From contig NZ_BDFO01000001.1 of NCBI RefSeq assembly GCF_001748245.1, positions 2,936,471 through 3,000,470 on the forward strand: a stretch of 64,000 nt of DNA, written 5' to 3'. The DNA comes from Oligoflexus tunisiensis. GTDB lineage: Bacteria > Bdellovibrionota_B > Oligoflexia > Oligoflexales > Oligoflexaceae. Within the stretch, counting starts at the first letter, position 1. Every line of letters starts with the position of its first letter. Shown here piece by piece: positions 42,422-51,303 of the stretch. The position numbers were made by a program, and so were the translations under genes. Below the pieces are notes generated by a model, which made no database searches, was not told the origin of the DNA, and worked only from the letters and a program-made list of their open reading frames with translations.

Positions 42422-44182
42422 TTATGGAATCCGCGTGATAAAGCGATCGGAACTGATCAGATTCAAAATATAGTCCCGCAGGCTTGTGCCTGACGTGACC
42501 GATTGAGCCTCGCAGCTCAATGTTCCATAGGCATACTGCTGGAAAAAACTGTCGAAGCAGGTCGCGAGTTCCCGGCTCTGACTGAGACTTTGAATCAGCT
42601 CGCCCGAGTTCTCATAGGCCTTGTCGATGCTGAGTCCGAGAGCGATATTCACCCGGGTATCCACGGGTTCTCCATTCTCCACCGTGCGGCTCATGCCGAG
42701 CTGGTCGAAGTTTTCAAACGCCAGACCAAAGGGATCGATCCGCACATGACAGGACGCGCAGGCTGGATTCGCGGTATGCATGGCCAGCTTCGCCCGCGTG
42801 GTCTTGAGATTCGGTGTTTCAGCCAAATTATTGTTTGCGTTGGCCGGTGGAGGCGGCAGGGCCAGACACAGCATGTTGCGGGCCACGGTCTTGCCAATCT
42901 TCACAGGAGACGTGCTGTTATTGTTGGAGTGCGAAGCCAGGAAGGCTCTTTGCTGCAGAATGCCGAGGCGGCCGCCTTCGTCTTTCGTGAGAAGGGTTTC
43001 CAGACTGCCGTCCTCCTGGATGACTTTATTCAGAAAGGTCCGGGCTTCAGCAAAGACCGCCTTGCCATCATAGGTTCCCACCTTGTTGGCCATCTCACTC
43101 GGACCAAGCTCCAGCCATTCGACCAGGAAATTCTGCAAAGGCTCGCTGAGCCCATTGGTCCCTTTCAAAAGACGCTCCGCCTGCGCCCGACGTGTGGCGG
43201 CTGTATGCAGCGCACCCTGCCCGGCGAGCTGCATCAGCTCAGCATCCGGCGGCATGGCGGTCAGAAGATAGGAAAGAGCCGCCGCGATTTCATAGGATGT
43301 CATCAGATTGCCGGACGTTTCGTTGCCGAGTTCCGTACGGTAAAGAAAATCCGGTGCCTGAAAGAGATAGGTGACGACATTGACAAAGCCGCCGAGTGCC
43401 TTGAGTTCAGCCGTCTCGTCGGCGGTCAAAGGACGCCGGTAAACCTGGGTCCCGAGATTGTTCAGACAGGCATCACTCACCGGTTCCGTGCTGCAACCCA
43501 GTGCGGCCTTTTTCTCCGGCGCAAAATCCCTGGCGATCGTTGCTGCCGCCTGTTTGATTTGAAAGGCCAGATTGGAATCGATGGTCCTTGATTTTTGATC
43601 ATTGCTGAAAGCCAGACGGGGATTTTTGTTGCCGTCCTCCAAGGCAGCGGCAGCCGGGATATTCACATCGACCGTGACTCCGGCGATCGCCTGCACGGTG
43701 TTCCTATACTCCAGACGCGAGAGCAAGGTCACGCGGCGCGGCAGGGATTTGCCATCACACAGAGCAGCCTGAGGTCCACCCGCCAAGGGGCCGGAACATT
43801 GAGCCGCCGCCGCGAAGAAGGCCTTGAGGTTCTCGAGTTCGCCGTCTTCCAGCTGGCGTCCACCGCCATGGCTTTCCTGATTGCTCGCTTTTTTGAAGAT
43901 GGCTTCGGCATCACCGTTCTTCAGCTTACTGAAGACAGCCATGTTCCATACGGCATTCCCCGATTGAAAGGCGGCGGCGATGGCCCCGCCTCCACCTGAA
44001 ACATGGCAACGAATGCAGCGCTGCTCGACGATGGGCTCGATGTTTTGAGTATAAGCCTCAAGGGCCGGCGCGCAGGGTGCCGCCTGCTGATCCCGATTTT
44101 TGGATCGTTTGTCATCGGAGAGTTGGCGAAGACAGCCGGAGGTCAACAGAGCGCAAGCAAGGGCAAATCGAATCAGCTTCAT
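42422..44182 (-). CDS. DUF1592-type multidomain lipoprotein with two CxxCH motifs, cassette 2
   Basis: 586 residues from ATG 44182 (GGGAG upstream; the open frame extends further but without signal). MKLIRFALACALLTSGCLRQ is a lipoprotein signal. An N-terminal haem motif RCIRCHVSGGG at about residue 55 is followed by DUF1587 (RVTLLSRLEYRNTVQAIAG), DUF1595 (QVYRRPLTADETAELKAL), DUF1592 (YEIAAALSYLLTAMPPDAEL), DUF1588 with the second haem motif ACASCHVRIDPFGLAFENFD, and DUF1585 at the end. Two haems against one in cassette 1 suggests the copies have diverged in electron transfer. Confidence 0.88.
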   Translation of the reverse strand: MKLIRFALACALLTSGCLRQLSDDKRSKNRDQQAAPCAPALEAYTQNIEPIVEQRCIRCHVSGGGGAIAAAFQSGNAVWNMAVFSKLKNGDAEAIFKKASNQESHGGGRQLEDGELENLKAFFAAAAQCSGPLAGGPQAALCDGKSLPRRVTLLSRLEYRNTVQAIAGVTVDVNIPAAAALEDGNKNPRLAFSNDQKSRTIDSNLAFQIKQAAATIARDFAPEKKAALGCSTEPVSDACLNNLGTQVYRRPLTADETAELKALGGFVNVVTYLFQAPDFLYRTELGNETSGNLMTSYEIAAALSYLLTAMPPDAELMQLAGQGALHTAATRRAQAERLLKGTNGLSEPLQNFLVEWLELGPSEMANKVGTYDGKAVFAEARTFLNKVIQEDGSLETLLTKDEGGRLGILQQRAFLASHSNNNSTSPVKIGKTVARNMLCLALPPPPANANNNLAETPNLKTTRAKLAMHTANPACASCHVRIDPFGLAFENFDQLGMSRTVENGEPVDTRVNIALGLSIDKAYENSGELIQSLSQSRELATCFDSFFQQYAYGTLSCEAQSVTSGTSLRDYILNLISSDRFITRIP

Positions 44183-44313
44183 GACTGCTCCCAAAAAAGG
44201 GTGGAAGGCTCCACCGCAGCAGCCCTTATGCAATAGATTGTCCAAAAGCCCTTGCTTCATCCTGCGCGGCTGGTCTTGCGGACACCAGACCCTTTGAATT
44301 AAAGGCCCTATGT

Positions 44314-44319
44314 TATAAT
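44314..44319 (+). promoter_or_regulatory. -10 element TATAAT before the 44340 gene
   Basis: A perfect TATAAT 21 bases before the start. The -35 region (CCTTTG or CTTTGA at 16-17 bases) is weak. Predicted leader is very short, about 14 bases, including the AGGGGG ribosome site. Confidence 0.55.
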
Positions 44320-44339
44320 GAAGGGCAGGGGGATCTGCG

Positions 44340-45494
44340 ATGATGAAATCCGGTGATTACTGGACCGAAGCCGAAATCAATGCCAGCAAGCAGCGGATCA
44401 AAGACGAATTGGATCAAAGGCAAAACCTGGCGGGACCCGAGGCGCGGCAGCAGCTGATTCTCGACCGCCTGAAGGAATACGAAGGCAGTGAAAAGTCCGC
44501 GGAGCTTTTGGATCTTTTCGTTTATCTCGTCTCGGCCCTCGTGCATCACAGCCGTTTTCCATTTCTGACCCAAAGCCGCTATGAAAGGCTTCTGGAGCAT
44601 GCCCGCACCATTCTGCAATCCCAGGGCATTCGCGAGGGACGGTCGCGGGTTTCGTTTCTGCATGGTGAACTGCATTTTATTCAAAGCCAGATCGAAAGGC
44701 AGGAAGGCCGCCACTGGACAGCCGCCTGGCATCAGTTCATGGGTTACCACGCAACCCGCGGCGAGCCGCCCGGGGGTGAGGGATTTCAGCAGCTTTCGCT
44801 CGGCAATCGGGCCATGCGTCTTGGGCACACGCGCCTCGCCCGGGGGTATTTGGAAAAGGCCGAAAGCCTTGTCACCGGTTCGCTGTTGGAGCGCTGCCGC
44901 CTGTCCCTTCTGATCTGCTTGCGCCTTCTGGGTGAGAAGGATCTGGCCACCGAACGTCTGGACCAGCTCACCAAAGCCACGGATCTCAGCGAGGAAACCC
45001 GGCGCGAACTGTCCTGGGAAAAAGCCCTGCACGATTTTGTAGCCACTCAGGATCTGGTCCCGCTCCTGATGCTCACTCGGAAAGGACAGTCCTGTTACCA
45101 CACGAGTTACCTTGTGGAACTCTCCGTGCTGGCGATGGCCACCTCCTCCCGGCAGTGGCTGGAGCGCATACCGAAACTGGAAAACCTGCGGCGCCGCAAG
45201 GATCTCGAGGTGCCGCGGCAGGACCTGTTTTTGAACCTCGCCCGCACACTGCAGGAAGCCTATGACACCGAGCGCCCGATGAGCCAGCGCCTGCACAAGG
45301 TCGGGGAAAGCCTGAGCGCGGCCCAGGGACTCTTTAATGTGGAAAAGGAACTCCTCTACTGGGCGGCTGCGGCCCGCTGGCTTTTACGCTCCCGCAGCGA
45401 TGACCTCGCAGCACTAGCTCAGGCAGAGTATGAATCGCGAAGTTTGCTTACCAGCGATGGTCGAACCCGGGATATCTTCCAGGTTTTCACTTAG
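44340..45494 (+). CDS. helical-repeat protein of unknown function
   Basis: 384 residues, AGGGGGATC before tandem ATGs (44340 or 44343). No signal peptide. The sequence is almost wholly alpha-helical and basic, with weak 35-residue periodicity (AMRLGHTRLARGYLEKAESL, LSLLICLRLLGEKDLATERL) that recalls degenerate TPRs. No family was recognised. It lies alone, divergent from cassette 2. Confidence 0.65.
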   Translation: MMKSGDYWTEAEINASKQRIKDELDQRQNLAGPEARQQLILDRLKEYEGSEKSAELLDLFVYLVSALVHHSRFPFLTQSRYERLLEHARTILQSQGIREGRSRVSFLHGELHFIQSQIERQEGRHWTAAWHQFMGYHATRGEPPGGEGFQQLSLGNRAMRLGHTRLARGYLEKAESLVTGSLLERCRLSLLICLRLLGEKDLATERLDQLTKATDLSEETRRELSWEKALHDFVATQDLVPLLMLTRKGQSCYHTSYLVELSVLAMATSSRQWLERIPKLENLRRRKDLEVPRQDLFLNLARTLQEAYDTERPMSQRLHKVGESLSAAQGLFNVEKELLYWAAAARWLLRSRSDDLAALAQAEYESRSLLTSDGRTRDIFQVFT

Positions 45495-45617
45495 GAAATC
45501 AGCCTATTCCTATAAATTCTTAAGAAAAGTCCCCATTCTTCCGAAAAACCCAGTCGAAGAACCACACACGTTCCGGGATCCCGCGAAGATTCTGGAGCTG
45601 GCAGGCAGGGGCACTTC

Positions 45618-46523
45618 ATGCGACAGACTGGAAAATTCTGGCTTTTGGCCGGATTCATACTCTTCTCAAGCGCTTGCAGCCAATCCTCACTGCCTCGCAG
45701 CACCAATGATATTCAAACCATGGTGACCGGTGGTTCCACGGAAGCCAAATCCGATCGACCCACAGAAACCGGCGAAGGTTTGCCCGGTTATCTGATCGAT
45801 CCTGCCAAACTCGCGATTGAATCCAAGGATAATATCTGGACCGTACGAGGCTCTGCCGGTGCGGTGCGTGATCCTGAGGGCAGGCCTGCGAGCGTCGGCA
45901 TCCTCCTCGTCCGCGCTCCGAAAAAGACGGTGCGCATACGCCGCCAGGATCAGGACTGGCAGATTGATGGCAGCCGGGTCGCAGCCGTGCGTGCGGATGC
46001 CACGGGTGCCTTCCAAATTCAAGGACCAACCAGCATCGATGATCTTATATTTGTTAAAGTCGAGGATGCAGCCGGAGATCAAATTCAATACAAGGCCGGA
46101 GCCGCTAACAACGGCACCGTCTGGATTGAAGGCGGAACCGCGCGGACCCTGGACGCCAGCCGCGCATCGGAAATTGCGAACCAGGTGGAGACCGCTCAAT
46201 TCCCGCCCAGTTCAGAAGAACTGGCTCGTCTGGTCGAGCAGGTGAAAACGACCCGCCAGTGCCGAAACTGCAATCTCGCGGGTGCTGACTTTTCGAATGC
46301 CGATATTTCCGGTTGCGATCTCTCGTATTCGAATCTGACGGGAGCGCGTTTTGTGCTGGGCAATCTGGTGAGCTGCAACTTTACCAGTTCCAATCTGACG
46401 AAGGTTGATTTTACTCAAGCTAATATGGCCAATTCCAATCTGACCCTGACTGACATTACGGGCGCCATTTTCTCGGGAGCTAATACCGAGGGTGTCGTTG
46501 GAGTGAAAATTCCTGAGCTGTAA
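45618..46523 (+). CDS. pentapeptide-repeat lipoprotein
   Basis: 301 residues with a lipoprotein signal (MRQTGKFWLLAGFILFSSACSQ, Cys at 20). Residues about 45-180 form an unidentified domain with a carboxypeptidase-regulatory-like strand pattern (VRADATGAFQIQGPTSIDDL). Residues about 215-300 contain some 13 pentapeptide repeats of type A(D/N)LxX (NLAGADFSNADISGCDLSYS), which fold as a right-handed quadrilateral beta-helix. The first repeats contain several cysteines (CRNCNL). Its role is unknown. Confidence 0.78.
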   Translation: MRQTGKFWLLAGFILFSSACSQSSLPRSTNDIQTMVTGGSTEAKSDRPTETGEGLPGYLIDPAKLAIESKDNIWTVRGSAGAVRDPEGRPASVGILLVRAPKKTVRIRRQDQDWQIDGSRVAAVRADATGAFQIQGPTSIDDLIFVKVEDAAGDQIQYKAGAANNGTVWIEGGTARTLDASRASEIANQVETAQFPPSSEELARLVEQVKTTRQCRNCNLAGADFSNADISGCDLSYSNLTGARFVLGNLVSCNFTSSNLTKVDFTQANMANSNLTLTDITGAIFSGANTEGVVGVKIPEL

Positions 46524-46589
46524 TCGGTGGTTGTCTCACTTGCTGCAATAATACAATGATTTTAGTTGATTATGATGTTTCTGTCGTTT

Positions 46590-46915
46590 GATCACACACA
46601 GAGTCGCATGTCGCGGGGGTGTTTGGTCAAAAGGCCAAAGATAACAGAGGGATGAAAGGAAAGATCCCGTTGGAATGCAGACCACGACGGGGTTACCAAC
46701 AGCCGAAATCCTGATTAGTCCAAGTGAAGTTCGGAGGTTGTCTGCAGAAAACGCTGGTATGAGGAATGCAATATAGGGGGAGTGACCAAGCCCTGCAAGG
46801 TCAGATGTCTTAGGAGGTATCTGACACCCTTTCGCAGAGCTGACGATGTTCGACCTCCTATCGTTCGTGTGTGCCCTTTCATGATTCCCCGGAGTAACCC
46901 TTCGGGGAATTCCTT
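46590..46915 (+). ncRNA. candidate structured non-coding RNA with kissing loops, ending in a terminator
   Basis: The 473-base gap 46524-46996 folds far better than expected. A terminal helix CACACAC/GTGTGTG (46593-46599 with 46867-46873) encloses: TTTGGTC/GGCCAAA with AAAA loop (46622-46639); GGGAT/ATCCC (46649-46668); a long arm TGCAGAC/GTCTGCA (46676-46682, 46740-46746) containing CAAC/GTTG and CCGAA/TTCGG; hairpin GTCAGAT/ATCTGAC (46800-46825); and hairpin ACGAT/ATCGT (46843-46864). The 12-base loops of the last two contain AGGAGGT (46812-46818) and ACCTCCT (46853-46859), a perfect 7-base kissing pair that mimics a Shine-Dalgarno and its anti-sequence. A terminator follows. It is not 6S, tmRNA, RNase P or SRP RNA as far as I can match. 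It could be a free RNA or a leader of the ABC operon. Confidence 0.55.
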
Positions 46916-46918
46916 TTT
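46884..46918 (+). terminator. rho-independent terminator of the candidate ncRNA
   Basis: ATTCCCCG/CGGGGAAT 8-bp stem with an 11-base loop (46884-46910), then TCCTTTTT. Confidence 0.75.
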
Positions 46919-46996
46919 GGGGCGAAAAAACCTTTTCTTTCAAACACGTGTCCGCTAAGTTCGGAACTTGTTTAAAGACTCCATGGAGAGGGATTG

Positions 46997-47806
46997 ATGC
47001 GCCGCTATCTACTGAAAGCTATCTTGTGTCTATCGGTGTTGCTGGTCACGTCCGGGTCGCTGCAGGCGGGACCGGCTGTCGATCGGATCAAGAAGAGTGG
47101 AACGCTGAAGGTTGGCGTTGAGCCCGGCTTTCTGCCCTTTGAAATGCGCACCCCGAAGGATGAATGGGTGGGGTTCGATGTGGAGATGATGAAGGCCTTC
47201 GCCAAGTCCCTGGGGGTCAAGGTCCAGTTTACCAGCACGAAATGGGATGGCATCATTCCTGGTCTGATGGCGAGCAAGTACGACCTGATCGCGTCGGGCA
47301 TGACCATCACCCCGGAACGGGCCAAAATCGTCCTCTTCAGCAAGCCCTACTATGATGCTGGCCTCAAGATCCTGATCGGGAAGAAACTCGAGGGTCAGGT
47401 GAAAAACCTCGCCGCGCTGGATAATGAAAAATATACGGTGCTGGTCAAGCTCGGAACCACGGGGGACATCTTTGCCACCAAAAATTTGAAGAAGGCCAAA
47501 ATTCGCCGCATGGATAGTGAAGCGGACGCCGCGCAGTCGGTGGTCCTGGGCCGTGGCGATGCCTTTATTTATGACAAGCCCTTCATGGAAATCTATGAGA
47601 GCGGACACAAAGGCAAGGTCGTTCTCCTGCCGGATCTTCTCTCCACCGAAAGCTTTGGTCTCGCCGCTCGCAAAACGGATAAGGATTTAATCGAGGCCTT
47701 TAACAGCTTCCTTGATGCGTGGAAAGCCAACGGCGGCTATGATGCTGCCTTCAAGGCCATGTTCCAGGATCTGACCTGGAAAAAACAGTTCCCCAATCAA
47801 TTCTGA
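46997..47806 (+). CDS. amino-acid ABC transporter substrate-binding protein
   Basis: 269 residues from ATG 46997 (GGAGAGGG upstream), with a signal peptide ending LQAGPA. It is a family-3 binding protein: SGTLKVGVEPGFLPFEMRT at the start of the mature chain, VGFDVEMMKAFAKSLGVK, the ligand-binding region ASGMTITPERAK with the arginine that grips the alpha-carboxylate, and VVLGRGDAFIYDKP. Substrate is a polar amino acid of the Gln/Glu/Asp/Arg/cystine range; it cannot be narrowed. First gene of a four-gene operon with permease, ATPase and an aminopeptidase. Confidence 0.9.
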   Translation: MRRYLLKAILCLSVLLVTSGSLQAGPAVDRIKKSGTLKVGVEPGFLPFEMRTPKDEWVGFDVEMMKAFAKSLGVKVQFTSTKWDGIIPGLMASKYDLIASGMTITPERAKIVLFSKPYYDAGLKILIGKKLEGQVKNLAALDNEKYTVLVKLGTTGDIFATKNLKKAKIRRMDSEADAAQSVVLGRGDAFIYDKPFMEIYESGHKGKVVLLPDLLSTESFGLAARKTDKDLIEAFNSFLDAWKANGGYDAAFKAMFQDLTWKKQFPNQF

Positions 47807-47812
47807 GTTCCC

Positions 47813-48592
47813 ATGCATCCACGCGCATTACCCTGGCTTTACACCCTGCTCAGCGTCGCGCTTCTTGCGCTGCTGGGCGGGATGCTCATTTACAGTTTCA
47901 CCAGTCTGGAATACGACTGGGATTTCCGCTTTCTGCTCGATTACATCTGGGAACCGGAGTCCAATACTCCGGGTCTGATTCTGCAGGGCCTCTGGGGCAC
48001 CTTCTATATCAGTTTCCTGTCGATCCTCTTCGGTACGGGCCTGGGCCTTGTCGTCGGGCTTTTGATGATCGGTCCCGAACCGATCGCCCGTCATGCCGCG
48101 ACGCTCTTTGTAGATATCTTTCGCAACACCCCGGTCCTCGTGCAGCTTTATGTGATGTACTTTATCGTCGGCACCGCCTTCGACCTCAGCCCGGAAGTGG
48201 CAGGGGTCTTGACTCTGAGCCTTTTCTGTTCCGCGTACGTCGCCGATATTTTTCGCGCCAACGTTGTGGAATTCGAAAAGGGTCAGCTCGATGCGGCCAA
48301 GGCCATGGGCCTCAATCGCTGGCAGATTGCCAAGGCGGTCATGGCGCCTCAGATTCTGCGGCGCATGCTGCCCCCGCTGGTGGGACAGTTCGTCAGCCTC
48401 GTGAAGGACAGTTCCCTGGTTTCCGTGGTGTCGGTGGCCGACCTGACCAAATCCGCCATGAACGTGGTGTCGGTGAGTTTCCGCAGCTTTGAAACCTGGT
48501 TTGTCATCGCGGTGATCTACTGCGTGCTGAACTACAGTCTCAGCAGCTACGGACGCTATCTGGAAAAACGTTTGCGGGTCGGCACCCGATGA
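47813..48592 (+). CDS. amino-acid ABC transporter permease (HisM/GltK type)
   Basis: 259 residues, with five to six hydrophobic segments. An extra N-terminal segment and periplasmic loop precede the HisMQ core domain, and the EAA loop reads DAAKAMGLNRWQIAKAV. FRNTPVLVQLYVMYFI is the family's conserved early motif. Only one permease gene is present, so the channel is a homodimer. The start is 6 bases after the binding-protein stop, with no strong ribosome site, suggesting coupling. Confidence 0.92.
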   Translation: MHPRALPWLYTLLSVALLALLGGMLIYSFTSLEYDWDFRFLLDYIWEPESNTPGLILQGLWGTFYISFLSILFGTGLGLVVGLLMIGPEPIARHAATLFVDIFRNTPVLVQLYVMYFIVGTAFDLSPEVAGVLTLSLFCSAYVADIFRANVVEFEKGQLDAAKAMGLNRWQIAKAVMAPQILRRMLPPLVGQFVSLVKDSSLVSVVSVADLTKSAMNVVSVSFRSFETWFVIAVIYCVLNYSLSSYGRYLEKRLRVGTR

Positions 48593-48608
48593 AAGGAAGA
48601 CAGCCCCC

Positions 48609-49355
48609 ATGGAAGCTTTGATTCGAATGCGCGGCGTGTCCAAGTCCTTCGTCGGCGCGCACGGCACGCATCATGTTTTACGGCAGCTCGATCTGGATGT
48701 GTTTCAGGGCGATCGCCTCTGCTTGATTGGACCTTCGGGCAGTGGCAAGTCCACCTGTCTGCGGGTGATCAATGCCCTGGAAACCATTGAGCAGGGCCAC
48801 GTGGAAGTCTGCGGTCTGGACTACGAAACCAGCAAAATGCCGGTGCATCGCATCCGTCAGCATACGGCGATGGTGTTTCAGCGCTTTGAACTCTTTCCGC
48901 ATCTCAGCATTCTGGACAATGTGTCGCTCGGTCCGCGGCTCGTGAAAAAAATGAGTCGTGCCGATGCCGCTGAGAAGGCGGTTGACCTTTTGAAAAGGGT
49001 GGGGCTCGGGGATCACATTCACAAGTATCCCGCGCAACTCTCCGGCGGTCAGCAGCAGCGGGTGAGTATCGCCCGGGCCCTGGCCATCGACCCGCGCGTT
49101 CTGCTGTGTGATGAGCCGACTTCGGCTCTGGATCCGGAGCTTGTGCATGAGGTGACCGACATCCTTCAGGATCTCGCCCAGCAGGGCATGACCATGCTGA
49201 TCGTCACCCATGAAATGGCTTTTGCCCGTCGGGTGGCCACGCAATGCCTGTTCCTGGATCAGGGGCAGATCGTTGAGCGGGCCGCTCCGGAGGATTTTTT
49301 TGAACGTCCCAAAAATCCGCGCCTGCAGCAATTTTTGCAGGTGATCCGCGTTTAA
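48609..49355 (+). CDS. amino-acid ABC transporter ATPase (GlnQ type)
   Basis: 248 residues: Walker A GPSGSGKSTCL, Q-loop MVFQRFELFPH, signature LSGGQQQRVSIARAL, Walker B VLLCDEPTSALDPE, switch TVTHE-like VTHEMAFA. Typical polar amino acid importer ATPase length. AAAGGAAG precedes ATG by 9 bases. Confidence 0.94.
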   Translation: MEALIRMRGVSKSFVGAHGTHHVLRQLDLDVFQGDRLCLIGPSGSGKSTCLRVINALETIEQGHVEVCGLDYETSKMPVHRIRQHTAMVFQRFELFPHLSILDNVSLGPRLVKKMSRADAAEKAVDLLKRVGLGDHIHKYPAQLSGGQQQRVSIARALAIDPRVLLCDEPTSALDPELVHEVTDILQDLAQQGMTMLIVTHEMAFARRVATQCLFLDQGQIVERAAPEDFFERPKNPRLQQFLQVIRV

Positions 49356-49369
49356 GTGCAGGAGTTTCT

Positions 49370-50683
49370 ATGAAAAGTGGAGCCCGTGTTCAATTTTCCC
49401 CGCAGAAGGTCGAGGCGCTGGTCGCACGACGCCAGCGGATCCTTCAGGCCTTGAACGGTGGACTGCTCCTGGCCGCGTCGCGTCCGGCCTTTCATAAATA
49501 TGATGCCTCGTATTTTCGCTATCGTCAGGATCCGAATTTCTATTATCTGAGCGGTCTCTACACCGAGGACCAGGGCGTGGTGCTGCTCGCCTCTGGGGAA
49601 AAACCGCAGTCGATCCTGTTCGTCGAGAATCGCGATGACGCCACTGAAATCTGGAACGGTCCCATGATCGGCCTCGATGGAGCCGCGAAACTGGGCTTTG
49701 ATCGCGTCTTTCCCATGGACGATCTGCCACGCGTTTTGCCCGAGCTGATGCAGAAGGCCACCATGCTCTATACGGACCGCCAGCATCATCCCGGGGTGGA
49801 ACGCATCCTCAGCGACATCGTGTTTCGCCAAAGGATCGCCTTTGACGGTCTCGAAGTCCGGGATTTCTGGGGTTTCCTCGGTGATTTCCGGTTGATTAAG
49901 GATGATTTCGAAATCGAACTCATGCAAACCGCCAATCGCATTTCATCCGCCGCACACAGGCGCTGCATGCAGGATGCGCGCGCGGGCCTGTCGGAACTGG
50001 AGCTGCAGGCCCGGCTTGAACTCGAAATGAAAAAGGGGGGCTCACCCTTTACCGCCTACCACAGCATCGTCGCGAGCGGCAGCAATACCTGCTGTCTGCA
50101 TTACAATGTGAACAACTGCGCGCTGGAATCCGGGGACCTCGTCCTGATCGATGCGGGCTGCGCCTATGAAGGTTACGCCTCCGATATCACACGCACCTGG
50201 CCCGTGGATGGGCGTTTTACGGCGGATCAGCGTTTAATCTATGAGCTGGTCCTGCGCACGCAAAAGTCCATTATCGAAATGGTGCGACCCGGCGTGAGAA
50301 TTCCGGATCTGCAGGAAGCCACCATCAAACTTCTGACCCAAGGGTTGATTGAACACGGCGTGATCAAACTGAGTTACGAGGAAGCGCGGACCAACGATAC
50401 CTTCAAGGCCTGGTACCCGCACGGTGTATCGCATTATCTTGGCCTGAATGTTCATGATGCCGGCCGCTATGTGGTCGAAGGCCAGCGCCGTCCTCTGGAG
50501 CCCGGCATGGTCATTACCGTGGAGCCTGGGATCTACATTCAGCCGGGTTGCCCTTATGCGGACAGCCGCTGGCATGGCATCGGGGTGCGGATCGAGGATG
50601 ATATCCTCGTGACCGCGCAAGGGTATCGGAATCTGACCGACTGCCCGAAGGAAGTGGCTGAGCTGGAGGCTCTGCGTTCCTGA
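49370..50683 (+). CDS. pepP: M24B-family aminopeptidase P (Xaa-Pro aminopeptidase)
   Basis: 437 residues; AGGAG 6 bases before ATG. N-terminal AMP_N domain (about 1-140, RPAFHKYDASYFRYRQDPNFYYLSG) and the pita-bread M24 domain. Metal ligands are visible: two Asp in IDAGCAYEGYASDITRTWPVD, His in HGVSHYLGLNVHD, Glu in TVEPGIYIQPG and Glu in GVRIEDDI. It removes an N-terminal residue when proline is second, with two Mn ions. Cytoplasmic. Co-transcribed with the importer, which suggests use of imported peptides or turnover of amino acids. Confidence 0.92.
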   Translation: MKSGARVQFSPQKVEALVARRQRILQALNGGLLLAASRPAFHKYDASYFRYRQDPNFYYLSGLYTEDQGVVLLASGEKPQSILFVENRDDATEIWNGPMIGLDGAAKLGFDRVFPMDDLPRVLPELMQKATMLYTDRQHHPGVERILSDIVFRQRIAFDGLEVRDFWGFLGDFRLIKDDFEIELMQTANRISSAAHRRCMQDARAGLSELELQARLELEMKKGGSPFTAYHSIVASGSNTCCLHYNVNNCALESGDLVLIDAGCAYEGYASDITRTWPVDGRFTADQRLIYELVLRTQKSIIEMVRPGVRIPDLQEATIKLLTQGLIEHGVIKLSYEEARTNDTFKAWYPHGVSHYLGLNVHDAGRYVVEGQRRPLEPGMVITVEPGIYIQPGCPYADSRWHGIGVRIEDDILVTAQGYRNLTDCPKEVAELEALRS

Positions 50684-50697
50684 GGCCGCGCGGGCCA

Positions 50698-51303
50698 TTA
50701 TTCCCCGTGCCGCTGCTTCAGCACTTTCACGGCGTCGGCCAGCTGCAGGCCGCGGCCTTTCAGAAGCACGGTGAGGTGGTAGAGAAGATCCGCCGCCTCA
50801 CTGAGAAGTTCGGCATTGCCGGGCGTCATGGCCGCGAGCGCGACCTCGACGCCTTCCTCTCCCACTTTCTGTGCCATGCGCTGGATGCCGTCCTCGAAGA
50901 GACGGGTCGTGTAGGATCCCGCCGGTCGTTCTTCATAACGGTGGTCCACCACGCTTTGCAGCTGATTCAAAAAATTCACGGATGGCGTTTTCGGACCAAA
51001 GCAGGTGTCGCTACCGGTGTGGCAGGTCGGGCCGATGGGTTCCACCCTGACCAGAAGAGTGTCCTGATCGCAGTCCAGGACCAGGTTTTTCAGGCGAAGG
51101 AAATGCCCGGATGTTTCCCCTTTGGTCCAAAGCTCCTGCCTAGTCCGGCTGTAAAACGTCACCAGGCCCGTATCGATTGTGATTTGCAGAGCGTCCGGCG
51201 ACATATAGCCGAGCATGAGAACGCTATCGTCGCCGACATCCTGAACAATGGCAGGAATGAGTCCCGCACATTTTTCCCAGTCTATGCTTTTTGTGTCGAT
51301 CAT
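50698..51303 (-). CDS. hisIE: bifunctional phosphoribosyl-AMP cyclohydrolase/phosphoribosyl-ATP pyrophosphatase
   Basis: 201 residues, normal fusion length. The HisI part (about 1-110) has the metal-binding [12 protein letters not shown] and the zinc cysteines in [10 protein letters not shown]. The HisE part (about 115-200) has [15 protein letters not shown] and a metal-binding acidic helix ([13 protein letters not shown]). It catalyses steps 2 and 3 of histidine synthesis. Last gene of the operon; start overlaps the hisF stop as ATGA. Confidence 0.95.
   Translation of the reverse strand: MIDTKSIDWEKCAGLIPAIVQDVGDDSVLMLGYMSPDALQITIDTGLVTFYSRTRQELWTKGETSGHFLRLKNLVLDCDQDTLLVRVEPIGPTCHTGSDTCFGPKTPSVNFLNQLQSVVDHRYEERPAGSYTTRLFEDGIQRMAQKVGEEGVEVALAAMTPGNAELLSEAADLLYHLTVLLKGRGLQLADAVKVLKQRHGE

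Noticed and set aside
46590..46915. RNase P, 6S, tmRNA or SRP RNA
   Set aside because: The conserved blocks (for example GAGGAAAGTCCGGG of RNase P, GGAAGCAGC of SRP RNA, the tRNA-like end of tmRNA) are absent, so the RNA is left unassigned.
46536..46943. 135-codon frame on the minus strand over the structured intergenic RNA
   Set aside because: No ribosome site or domain; the strong helices and plus-strand terminator explain the sequence better.
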